Positions 11,611 to 21,879 of a stretch of DNA of 64,000 nucleotides are shown one piece after another (within the stretch, counting starts at the first letter, position 1; the number at the start of each line of letters is the position of its first letter). The position numbers and the translations under genes are program-made. The stretch spans positions 45,475,664-45,539,663 of the forward strand of contig CM071573.1 of NCBI GenBank assembly GCA_036426205.1, in the 5' to 3' direction. The DNA is from Ascaphus truei. Its lineage: Eukaryota > Chordata > Amphibia > Anura > Ascaphidae. The notes beneath the pieces were generated by a model. It was not told the origin of the DNA and made no database searches. It worked only from the letters and a program-made list of their open reading frames with translations.

Positions 11611-11871
11611 CAGTGGCGGCCGGGCTGACTCTCATGCGGGGGCAGCCGCAGTGCCCCCGCAGTTTAAAAATAGCGTGGGCGGCGTGCGGGCTGTCTTCGG
11701 CCGAAACCGGCCAGTTTTCCCGCGCCTCGGGCGCTTTCAATAGTAAGCGCCATTAGCGCTTATCTATTGAAGTGGCCGCCGCGCGGGAAACTCCGTTTTT
11801 AAACGGAGAGCAGACCCACGGCTAGCCCGCTACGCTCCCGGCAAGCTTTAGAATGAGCTTAGCCGGGACAG
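11611..11871. mobile_element. GC-rich palindromic MITE
   Basis: A 261-bp CpG-rich block flanked by TA on both sides. Inward ends are CAGTGGCGGCCGGGCTG and CTGTCCCGGCTAAGC. The two halves pair through most of their length: TTTCCCGCGC near the centre has its inverse GCGCGGGAAA, and AATAGTAAGCGCCATTAGCG is itself nearly palindromic. TA flanks suggest a Tc1/mariner-type mechanism, but the family is uncertain. Confidence 0.6.
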
Positions 11872-12826
11872 TATTTACATATTGAATACACATGTACAGT
11901 GTTGTACAAGTTTATCAATGCTATACAGGTCACTATAGACAGTTGCCAATGTCTACGGGGTACAGTAAGGCTCTCTAACAGCATAAATCATAGATCAGAT
12001 GAGTTTGGGAGATTATTTCAAATGAACATAAGAAATTCCAAAATTGGTCGCACCAACTGATACGGCAAGCAGAGTATTATCCTGTGCCCAACAGTGGCTG
12101 CTCAGGAAATCAACTGGGAGAGAACAGAACAACTCTCTGGGCCCTCTAGCTTAAGAATGGTGCTGAGACTATAGGCTATACCTACTAAGAGCTGATACTC
12201 CATACCACAAATTCCATGCTAGAAGACATCTCCCAGCCTTATCAAGTGAATGGGCCACACTGGATCATTCTTAGCAAGCCGTGTCTTATAGAGTGGCACT
12301 GCATTAAATAATACAGATTACAACAACAGCAACATACAGTATCTGATATACTGTATCATTCATTCTGGGGAAGATATAAATGCAAGGGAGTTCATAGACT
12401 CATTTAGCCTCAGTGTGACGGTGTTCCATGTTCTCAGGACACTCTGTCCAAGGGATGGTTTTAGTAAATAGTGCCCTAAATATCTAATATCCATTTATAG
12501 ACACCTTCTGTAAATGTCTAATCCTTTTTTTAAATCATGATTTGCTATTTTCAGTCTGCACTCATGTTAATGAGTTTCCCGGGTGGATTATTCACTGACT
12601 ATAATAGTACTTACTTCTATAGGGCTTGATCGTTCACTTGAATAGAAGATTTTTTGCACGACCGCTTCAAGGCTTATTAAATGAGCCCCAATATGTTTTA
12701 TATAATTTTTCTGTGGGTATCCCTTGTATTCTAAAGGTTAGCCAATAACAGTTCCAAATGTATTTTCTGTATGCCGCTTACAATTGTATTCACCTTTCTC
12801 ATAACTCCATCACCCTGAGCTACTGC

Positions 12827-13031
12827 AGGTGTGGCCAACTCTAGTCCTCAAGGGCCACCAACAGGTCAGGTTTAATGATATCCCTGCTTCAGCACTGGTG
12901 GCTGAGTCAGTAGCTCAGTGGCTCAGCTCATATTGACTGAGCCACTGATTGAGCCACCTGTGCTTAAGCAGAGATATCCTGAAAACCTGACCTGTTGGTG
13001 GCCCTTGAGGACTGGAGTTGGCCGCCCCTGG
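12827..13031. mobile_element. Hairpin MITE (GTGGCCAACTCCAGTCC family), copy 1
   Basis: Starts GTGGCCAACTCTAGTCCTCA, then GGGCCACCAACAGGTCAGG, and ends with the inverse of both. The central GGCTCAGT.../ACTGAGCC also pairs. About 200 bp with no coding capacity. Other copies are at 23085-23290, 31470-31530, 47604-47722 and 49785-49964. Confidence 0.85.
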
Positions 13032-13293
13032 GTTACAAGTTCTCTCGTCAGCAAACAGCCACATACAGATTTTGTGCCAAAAAAGTACAAGAGCATCAAT
13101 TCCTTTTTCACTACAATGTTTTTACTGCAGATAACGGCCTCGCTCCCTGAGCTACACCGCCAGCTGGTGTTTGAGGATGGCTATTAGTTGAATATGACAG
13201 ACAGTGTTAATCTTCACTTATGAAATGTATGGCATCATTTGCAAACAGGCGGCATTGTCTTGATTCAATGTTCTTGGTGCCGGATTCTTACAG

Positions 13294-13417
13294 CCTCTGA
13301 TCAGCCTGGAGGGAAGCATCTCTTTCACATTCGCTGCAGAAGGGATGAACAGTATAACCGTGCAGGTCTCTGCGGGAAGTACCATTCTGCAAGACACAAA
13401 GACCATCGCTGTATATG
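13294..13417 (+). CDS. SORCS3: SORCS3 exon, second PKD-like domain, second part
   Basis: Residues 108-148, starting P-L-I-S-L-E-G-S-I-S. The motif E-G-M-N-S-I-T-V-Q-V-S-A-G at 123-135 is the closing strand pair of the PKD-like fold, followed by Q-D-T-K-T-I-A-V-Y. The acceptor is GGATTCTTACAG and the donor is GTGAGC. The final G of the exon starts the next codon (E149). Phase matches both neighbours. Confidence 0.95.
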
Positions 13418-14589
13418 GTGAGCTCTTTTCAAGTCCTATTGATTTGTCCAGGGGCTTGCGGTGATGGCATCCTCAGCATGTACCATAGACCTATAATAAT
13501 ACAGATAGCAACAAAATATTTGATTTGGATGTATCGTGCGCTTAGTCTGGGGAAGATGTTCACAGATACTGTAGGTCTCAGAACTGCCGTTAGCTAGACA
13601 TTTTGTTATAGATTGACTCTGTTACCTTCAGTGTTCCAGTTTTTAGGACACTTTGTCCCGGTCATGTTTTATTAACTTGTAAGAAAAAGGTATGTATGTG
13701 TGTGTTGCTAGTCTCGCTATTACTTCAGTTTAACCTTTTATTTTAATTTTCCAATTGATACAAATGTAACCTTTTGTATCAATGGAAAAAATGGAACTAT
13801 ATAAAAAGCTGCATAAGGACAAATTGACTGAATTTAAAAACCATGGGAGGAGGATAGAGAAGGGAGTTTAAGTGGAATTAAGAGCGTAATCTAATAATGT
13901 TCGTGCTCCACCAATCAGTGACCCAATGGGAAGTTAATAATCGAACCCGGTGAGTCACTAATCACACCTCTACAATTCAAGACATTTTAGGCACATGAAT
14001 TGAATTTGACATTTTTTCCCTTGATGACTCTAAAAAATGACCTTCCTTTAAGAAGGAGGATTGGTAATCTAAATGAAACACTGAGAACAAAGTGTTCCCA
14101 GATCCTGCTCAGCTTGTTCACACTTCCCTAGAGTAAGGTACAGTATTATGCTTCGCAATGCAGTAAATCTCATGTAAATCGATCAAGAACGTACAAAAAC
14201 TTTGGCGGGTTCGGATGGCCTCATGTGCAAGCAACGGATCACCGGGTGGCTGTAAAGATGTTTTATAAGGGTGGCAGTATCTTTAGGCACATACTACCTG
14301 GGGCTGCTTAGAGCAGTTGACCAGTGGTCCAAAGGTGTTTTAAGCTACAGAATGTTACGTTATTGATCACAACATACATTTTGGCATACTTTTAGGGAAA
14401 AGCCACCAAATAACAGTTCTACCCACATTGTTTCTAGCAAAGATTGGATACACCAGGGGTTACCAAACTCCATCCAAGTTACATACCACCAAGAAAGCAT
14501 TTCGGGGGGAGATTCATTAAGCTCTGATAAGGGGTAGCACTATCTGACGTTAACTGCCATTCAAGTCGGGGCAATTCTATGGCAACCAG

Positions 14590-15010
14590 TGACACGCTGC
14601 GGCGGGACATACACAACGCGGGAGAAGCGGCCATTGTTTTTAATCAGCCGTGTGCAAAGAGGAGGCCGGGCTGTGGCACCATTTCACCTGTGGGAGCACG
14701 CCACGGGTTGCAATCAGTGTCAGATTTACAGTAGCCACTTACCTTGCTGCCGCACTTATCCTTCTTGCCACTTTCCTGCTTGTTCAGTGTTGCAACGTCA
14801 AATGATGCTGCAAAGTCACATTACCATGGCAACGCGATGCCATGTGATGTCACAGCATCATTCGATGCCGCACCGCTGGAGGAGGAGGGTGGCACGAAGG
14901 AGGTAAGAACTTTACAGAGGCACCACGCTCTTCCCCGGCAATCAGTGGGGAAGAGAGCGGGGCTTCTATATATCAATGGGGAAAAAAAGGGAAATTTGCT
15001 GTTACAAAAT
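14590..15010. mobile_element. hAT-like MITE, diverged copy
   Basis: Internal words match two better-bounded elements (29818-30143 and 60900-61220): GTCAAATGATGC, CCATGGCAACGCGATG, CATGTGATGTCACAGCATCA, GGAGGTAAGAACTTTACAGA. The ends are not clear and no duplication was found. Confidence 0.4.
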
Positions 15011-15804
15011 GTTGCCACCTTGGGAAATCTGCCACTGGTTGCAATAGCGTTGGCTGCATCTGTAGATGTCAGAAGAAAGAATGTTCTCCGGCGCGCTGAC
15101 CCCGTATATTTGTTATAGATAGTCCAGGCAAAAAATCTAAGAAGATAACAATGTGTTCATAAAAATTAACTCCCCTTTGAACGTTCTTGCAATTAATATT
15201 CATGCACTTACAATTTGAGTATGACTTGTACTGTAGTTTTCTTCCTATCCGGAATGGCAGAGGTTAATCAAGACCGGCTAGATCTCCAGTATATACAGAG
15301 GATGCAATGGAAACAAAAGAGATAAAGATCATGGCACAATACATTTATTACAAAAGACCTAGGGGCCTATGCAGAGTCGTCCGAATACATGCCATTCGGC
15401 ATGTATTCGGCAGAATTTGCTTCCCGTATGCACAGAGGCTTCCTTGAGTGGCGAAATTTGAAATTTTCGCCAGGAGATTTGCTAGGCGGCAGCATCCCGC
15501 CAATGTGTTGGCGAGAAGCGTGTTTTTTTTAAATTTCGCCATGTTTCTAGGTTCGGCATATGCAGGAAAGGGCAAAGTGTGGTATTCGGCATGTGTGCTT
15601 GAATTCTCAGCGCTGAAGTCGCCAATTGTGCGCGCCAGGAAAAAACGGCAGTAGCCGTCCAGTTCACTGGAAAGTGCTGTCAGTTAGTAAGGGGAAGCGG
15701 AGGAGCGGTCACGTGACCGCTCCCATCCAATGGGTCTGCAGCCGGTTCCCTACAGAGCCGTCATTGCCAGACAGAAGGTGGGGTGTGTGTGTGTGATGCC
15801 CCGA

Positions 15805-15905
15805 TCGCTGTCTCCCTTCTGCCCTGGTCCCTGCCCCCCTTCTGCTCCGGTCCCTGCCCCCCTTCTGCTCCGGTCCCTGCCCCCCTTCTGCTCCGGTCCC
15901 TGTCT
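15805..15905 (-). repeat. 23-bp minisatellite (GGAGCAGAAGGGGGGCAGGG unit), about four copies
   Basis: The plus-strand unit is GGTCCCTGCCCCCCTTCTGC plus TCC, 23 bp, in strict register. Inverted, it matches the 23-bp unit at 58474-58730 at 19 of 23 positions. It is followed by (GT)n, as the other array inverted is. Confidence 0.9.
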
Positions 15906-15907
15906 CC

Positions 15908-16065
15908 TGTGTGTGTGTGTGTGTGTGTGTGCATTGTGTGCCGTGTGTGTGTGTGTGTGTGTGTTTGCATTGTGTGTATGTGTATGTGTATGTGCATGCA
16001 TGCATGTGTGTGTATGTGTGCATGTGTGTGTATGCATGTATGCATGTGTGTGTATGTGTACTGCT
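15908..16065 (+). repeat. (GT)n and (GTAT/GCAT)n microsatellite
   Basis: GT runs interrupted by GCATTGTGTG and ATGCATG. Source of the spurious Cys/Val and His/Thr open frames on both strands. Confidence 0.95.
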
Positions 16066-16379
16066 GCCGAGTGCGGGGCTTCAGATCGCGATCAGCTGCT
16101 GGGCTTGGGGGGGGGGGGAGGGGGGTCAGTAGTGCTGCCGAGTGCAGGGCTTCACATTGCGATCAGCTGCTGGGCTTGGGGGGAGGGCATCATGCTGTCA
16201 CAAACCTGTCCAGATCCATGCCAAGTGCTGTCACTATATGTGGCTCCCAAATCTCTGATGCACACAGGGCATTGACAAAGCAATAGGGTGAATATGCCTC
16301 TATACACATAACATTGCCATGTCAGCAAAAACTCTGAGCATTACAGTATAAGCAGTATACAGTATATAACAATATATAA

Positions 16380-16645
16380 GCATGTGTGTGGCTATGTGTA
16401 TCTGTGTGAGTATGCATGTACAGATCAGTATATATCAGTATGCCTATGTCTCAACTGTGCCTTTGTGTATCAGTGTCTGTAAATGTGTGTGTATACAGTA
16501 TTGTGTGTCTGTCTGAGTATCAGTGTATATTCCTGTGTGTCTGTCTATCACTGTGTATTATTGTGTATCTGTCTGAGTATCAGTATGTATTGCTGTGTGT
16601 CTGTCTATCAGTATGTACACTGTCTGTCACTGAATGTCTATGACT
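16380..16645 (+). repeat. Degenerate tandem region, CTGTCTGAGTATCAGT type
   Basis: GTGTGTCTGTCTGAGTATCA and GTGTGTCTGTCTATCAGT words recur three to five times at 45-55 base spacing, after looser GTGTAT repeats. Confidence 0.75.
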
Positions 16646-17043
16646 GTAGCTAATAAAAATTGTAAAAGTGTAAAGAGAAGGTTTTTTTTTCAGTATCTGC
16701 AGCTTCACAGTGCTTCTACCACTTTAACAGAGAGACGCTCGCTGTTTCTCTGGTATGTAACTACTGTGCCAGGAATGTGGTGTTTACTTTAGAAATTTCC
16801 CGCCCACTTGAATTGAAGTCTTGTGAGACTCACGAGCGTGACTTTCACCCGCAGTGACTGAAAATATAGCCAGATGTAAGTAGCTCAGTCTGAAATGGCG
16901 CGATTAACACTCGCCAATCATACACTTTGAGACTTGATTGACGATTTGTCCTTTCTGAATCAGGCTCAATAAATACGCCACAATGTTGAACTTTTACAAC
17001 AATGGCAATTTATTATGCCGTTCCTCTCTGCATAGGCCCCCTA

Positions 17044-18420
17044 GTCAGAACAATATTGCACTTACAGCCAGTATTGTTGTATGCCTGCTGTAACTGTCGC
17101 CTCCGATTTTGTTGAGGGGTGACACTGCACCTCTCCTACTCCCCTGTACCTTGCGGTCAGGGGTGCTTGGAGGAGATATTCAAACAGCGGTGCCTACTCA
17201 CACTCATACACGGGTGTCTACGGATCAACAGCCAATAGCCTCAGCAGAGGAGGATCCTCACCATACGTCACACGTCACGCGTCACAGGGAGCTGCAGTGG
17301 CTTAGTAAGTCCAAATCTAGCATGTTTCGCTACTGCTTCATCAGAGATATCTTTACCTTCCTCCATTAAGATGTTTAAGTTGTATTAACATTGTATTTTG
17401 TAATATATATTAGTAGTAGTAGTAGTTTAGTGATTAGTGCTACTTTATCCTTTTTTTTTTATCTGTAGATCTCAGGTATGCCGCGGGTATCTCTCAGAGC
17501 TACATAAGTCTAAGGACCCTAATCAATAATCCTGTAAAGCTGAGAGGAAGATTTAAGGTCCATTCATTTCAAATAAAGCTAAAATCTTCCAAGCAAGGTT
17601 AAGATGGTTTTACATCATAGGGGCCTACGAGCTTCCAGTGCGAGTTCCACTGTATGCACAGGATTATACTTCAAAGACTGCTGCAAAAATGTATTAAAGC
17701 AGTTGGGAAGTGGTGAGATTTTGGTAAACGATTCTGTTATTTCACATCCAGGGGATGTTGGCAAGAAGTCCGGGTATAGTATACTACAGTTTCACTCAGG
17801 TTGTTACAGTTCCCATTGTTGTCGTTCTCACCATATTCTGAGGCATATTTAGAGGATGTTGATCAAGTGTCAGAAACTGGAGCACTGCTGCCAAACAGGC
17901 TGGGATGGCACCATTTTCCTCCCCTTGTGCCAGCGAGTGGGTAAGGGGGTGGGGGAAGGGAGGTTATGGGGTTATACAGGTAGGAGGACATATAAAGGAG
18001 AGGCAGACAAATATAATGAGATATACAGTATCAACATTTGCAACTACAACTGGTGCAGTTTCCTTTCTCTTTGCGTCAAATCAACGCCCAGGTGTGATGG
18101 GGCGTTAACCTCTGCTCCCGAGACATGCACACAATGGAAGACACGATTCATGCATATGTCACTGGTACAGAGTGATGCAAGTGGCCTTTTGTGTCGTGTT
18201 CGTGCAGATTGCGCCCTCCTTATACATATTCCTATAGTTCATCGTTCTAAAAACGCACCAATTCCTTCCGCTAAGTCCTTACCCACTTAAAGAAAACATG
18301 CAGCAGCAGCAGCACACTATATACAGAAACCCCCATACACTTTCTGCTGAGATGAAATATATATTGTCATACTGTACAAAATGTACCTTTTCAGGTACGG
18401 AAAAAAATGATGAAGTCTTA
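17044..18420. other. Intron sequence, mostly unclassified
   Basis: 17100-17350 carries an old repeat with the words AGCATGTTTCGCTACTGC and TTCATCAGAG, a motif seen in several hairpin elements here. The rest (17350-18420) has no recognised gene or clear repeat ends. Confidence 0.4.
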
Positions 18421-18425
18421 TTTAA

Positions 18426-18894
18426 AGCTGCAGTCTAAGCAATATCCTACATGTGTTTTTAAAATAAATCTCAGCTCTGTACTATGAGAAAATACTTGTA
18501 GCATTAAAAATAAAATAAGTTGTAATTTTTAATGTACAGTAGTATAATGTAACAAGCATTTTTTGTTCCTATAGCAACCATTTACAAAGTCCCATCCCCT
18601 TCTTCTGAAACAGGCTCTGGCACATCCCTTTTTGAGCCCTGCCCTCTCTCTAGCAGTGCACCAATTGTATCTAGTGACTGCCTGGTCACATGGTCTTCCT
18701 CACAGAACTTTGCATCTTGGGTCCTCTTCTGCTGCACTGACGGCCATTTAGTGAACCCCCAAGCCAAATCTTAGCCGATCGATCAAAGGAGAACGGATCG
18801 ATTGGCAATTTAGCTAATCACATATCATTGTGGGGATTGTATTGATGCCCATATTAAATGGAAAGGGAAAAAAATGGCAGCTTGAACTGCTGCT
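18426..18894. mobile_element. TTAA-type (Kolobok-like) MITE
   Basis: Inward ends AGCTGCAGTCTAAGC and AGCAGCAGTTCAAGC, flanked by TTAA (18422-18425) and TTAC (18895-18898, one change). 469 bp, no coding capacity. The end consensus is close to that of 2331-2732. Confidence 0.7.
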
Positions 18895-19789
18895 TTACTT
18901 ATTATCCTACAGCATTGGGCTAATACTGTGTTAGAATAGGGGGGGGGTCATACTTATTTTACAAGAGAGTGGAAACTTAAAATGTGTTTGTAGATCTAAA
19001 AAAAGAAGGATATTACTTAAAGATTGTGAAAACCCTGCAGAGCATTTGGTTACCAGAGATTTTATTATGATAAAAGAAATACTCTTAAAAGGTTATTGTT
19101 TATTGAAACCTGTTCTTTTTCACTTATTGTATGTCAATAAATACTGTTTGTATACTTATGGAGCAGAAACATGTTCTTTTAAAAGAGATTTTCTGTCGCT
19201 GCCGCAATTTAATTAAATGTTAAACAGCATAAGAAAGCAAAGCATTTCTCCTCGTTGTTAGGATATAATTTGCATTTGTACAGGACATTTGTTACAACAA
19301 GCAGGCTACAATATACTTTTAGTATTAAAATATCTTATGAGAATTAATCTTTTTCATAAATTTCTCAGGGCAAATTAACTACAATTAAGATGATTGATGC
19401 ACAATGTGTTTATATAAGATACATATTGGCATACTCACACAGTATATACAAATAGAGTTAATAGCATTCTTTTGAAGTGGTATGTTTTCAGTGTATACCA
19501 CGATTGTGCTTGATTCTCAAGTAGCACATTTGAGATGCCTTGTGGAGTTAAACTGGAGTTCATGATTACTTCTCCCTGCATCCACCCAACCATTGTGGTC
19601 ACACACTGCCATCCACTGCAATTACACTTCTATTGTGTGTGTAACTCTTGCAACACGCCTACTTTGTATGGTCTGCAGGGTAGGGATTCATTCTCCTATT
19701 GTGTGCATGAACGTTTGATACATTTATTGTATTATAATCTTTTATATTCTTTTTTGTGAAGCGCTGCGGACATTGTTGGGGCTACAGTA

Positions 19790-20472
19790 TGTACCAGGGG
19801 CTCCCCCACCCTCTGGGAGATTTCACTGTTACCTGTACTCTCGCTGTGCTGTACCTGTGAGGCTTACAGGATTGTTGAGTGTCTGCCGATGGTAGTGGGG
19901 AAGACGGGACAGGCTTTCAGGAAATAGAGCTCTCATCTCGTACACGGGTGCAGCGCCTCCATTCTCCGCAGGCCCCAGCAGAGCTGGGTGCAGTTCCTGC
20001 AGGAAAACCATCTTGCACTCCCCCTGATAAACTGCAGTCACAGGCAGGAGTATAAATGCAGCAACTGGTCTTTATTGAGTACAGCCGTACAAAATCAACA
20101 ATGCATTTCCTCTGATCCCTGGAATCAACCCCAGGGCTTTGGGCCCCAAACGTCTATCTTTTGCTCCCTACTCCCTGGTGGAGTAAGGGGTAACAGCTCG
20201 GACTCCACTGCGGGAGGGGATAGAACAACGACCCACTCCCTTGAGAGGAGAGGGTAGAACTGACTAACTGCCCACTCCCAACTGTTACCAGGGGTTGGGC
20301 TTCAGGTCTCAGCCCCATGTGGGTGGCACCTAGGCCTTGGGCTACCCCCCCTGTCACTCAAGGAAGCTGCTTACTACAGCAGGGCGTAGATTTAACCCTA
20401 ACACTGCCTGCACTGGTACCAGGGCTTGTGTTAGGTAGGGCAGATTAGAAGCCACGGGGATATATGGCTACA
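19790..20472 (-). mobile_element. Solo-LTR-like repeat, copy 1
   Basis: Begins TGTACCAGG and ends GGCTACA, that is, TGTA...TACA ends as in LTRs. AGTA is duplicated on both sides (19786-19789 and 20473-20476). A reverse poly(A) hexamer TTTATT at 20071-20076 suggests minus orientation. The copy at 54685-55294 shares long blocks (CCACCCTCTGGGAGATTTCA, TGCCTGCACTGGTACCAGGG, GTGTTAGGTAGGGCAGATTA). No internal retroelement genes lie next to it. Confidence 0.65.
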
Positions 20473-20744
20473 AGTATATTAAAAATATATATTTATACAC
20501 TCACTGTTAAGTATATATACGATCTAGGTGTTTATCCAATATGGTTTGTAGTTGTTGTTGAAGTGTGATCCTTCAATGCTTATTCCTTTGATGCCTTCCC
20601 ACACAGGTGTTTATAGCTAGAATTCTAGTATATAATATACTACACTATGAGATCCATTCCCATCTGCGCTTCTACTTTCTAGTTTCTTGTAGCTTTCATA
20701 ATGCAAGAGGTTAGTTTAGTGATAGATTACAGCAGAAAGTTACA

Positions 20745-21485
20745 ATACCGTTGGTTACAATGACAGCTTGTTACAGTGACTGGTAGTTACAATGGTATTA
20801 GTCAATGACAGCTAGTTACAGTGACAGTTAGTTACAATGAAAGTTACAATACAGCCAGTTACAATGACAGTGACAGTTAGTTACAGGGACAGTTAGAGAG
20901 ACAGTGTGACAGTGACAGTTAGTTACAGTGACAGGTACAGTCAGTTATACAGTGACAGTCAGTTACAGAGAAATGTAGTTAACTTAGAGTGACAGTTAGT
21001 TACAGTCAGTTACAGTAACAGTGACAGTTACAGAGACAGGTAGTTAGAGTGACAGTTAGGGACAGTTACAGAGACAGACTGTAACTGTCACAACAGTCAG
21101 TTACAGTGACAGTTAGTTATAATGACAGCTATTTAAAAGGACATTTGTTAATTAGTGACAGCTGGTTACAATGACAGTGACAATTAGTTACAGTGACAGT
21201 TGTAATGACAGACGTTAAAGTGACAGTGTGACAGCTAGTTACAGTGACAGTTACAGTGACATTTACATTTACAGTGACAGCTAGTTACAGTTAGTTTTTG
21301 CAACAGTTAGTTACTGCGACAGCTAGTTACAGTTGTTAGTTACTGCGGCAGTTAGTTACAGTGACAGTTAGTTACAGTGACAGTTAGTTACAGTGACAGT
21401 TACAATGACAGCTAGTTACAGTTGCTAGTTACAGTGACAGCTGATTACAATAATAGTTAGTTACAATGACAGTAGGTTACATTAG
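20745..21485 (+). repeat. Tandem array, AGTTAGTTACAGTGAC units
   Basis: About 740 bp of imperfect repeats built from GTTACAGTGACA and CAGTTAGTTACA, with a basic period near 12-18 bp and irregular higher-order spacing. A short inverted stretch (about 21063-21110, ACAGACTGTAACTGTCACAA) interrupts it. It ends about 280 bp before the acceptor of the exon at 21767. Confidence 0.95.
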
Positions 21486-21766
21486 TCGGGAGAACGAGGG
21501 CACATTTTTTAGTTTTATCTGCAGTGACAGAGCAGAAGAAACATTACGACAGACTTATTTACAGTATATATTTTGTATCCACAGACATTTAGTGTCACAG
21601 TTGGAATGGAGTATTTTTGATCTGCAATAATTATCTGCTATTTTCCCCATAAAGAAGTATAAACAAGAAAACATGGCTTCTCAAAGACTGACTTCTCTTC
21701 CAACCATACACAGTTGACGCTTAATATTACTGTGTTCCATTTTTTGTTTATTCCTAAAATTCCCAG

Positions 21767-21879
21767 AGCAATTCCAGTCCCTACGGTTATCATTCTCACC
21801 AAACCTGGATGAATACAACCCCGATATTCCTGAGTGGAGAAGAGACATCAGTCGAGTGATTAAGAGAGCGCTCATGTAT
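21767..21879 (+). CDS. SORCS3: SORCS3 exon, start of membrane-proximal region
   Basis: The split codon G|AG gives E149, then residues 150-186. The core S-F-S-P-N-L-D-E-Y-N-P-D-I-P-E-W-R-R-D-I at 157-176 is among the most conserved stretches of SorCS1 and SorCS3. The donor is a strong GTAAGT after the TAT codon (Tyr186). An alternative GT five bases earlier would break the frame with the next exon. A 730-bp tandem array ends about 280 bp upstream of the acceptor. Confidence 0.94.

Larger units (their letters stand above)
15362..17040. mobile_element. 1.68-kb element with perfect 15-bp inverted ends and CTA duplication (el-4)
   Basis: GGGGCCTATGCAGAG at 15362-15376 and its exact inverse at 17026-17040, each flanked by CTA (15359-15361 and 17041-17043). 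A 3-bp duplication is in keeping with PIF/Harbinger, though TWA is the usual target there. Inside are a short palindrome near 15390 (CATGCCATTCGGCATG), a 23-bp minisatellite, long (GT)n tracts and the CTGTCTGAGTATCAGT tandem region. No transposase. The middle (about 15690-16070) resembles, inverted, part of the element at 57948-58998, so it may be an insertion. Confidence 0.65.

Noticed and set aside
15711..16286. Long open frames on both strands rich in Cys/Val or His/Thr
   Set aside because: They follow (GT)n and the 23-bp minisatellite; composition is low-complexity and the frames are open on both strands at once.
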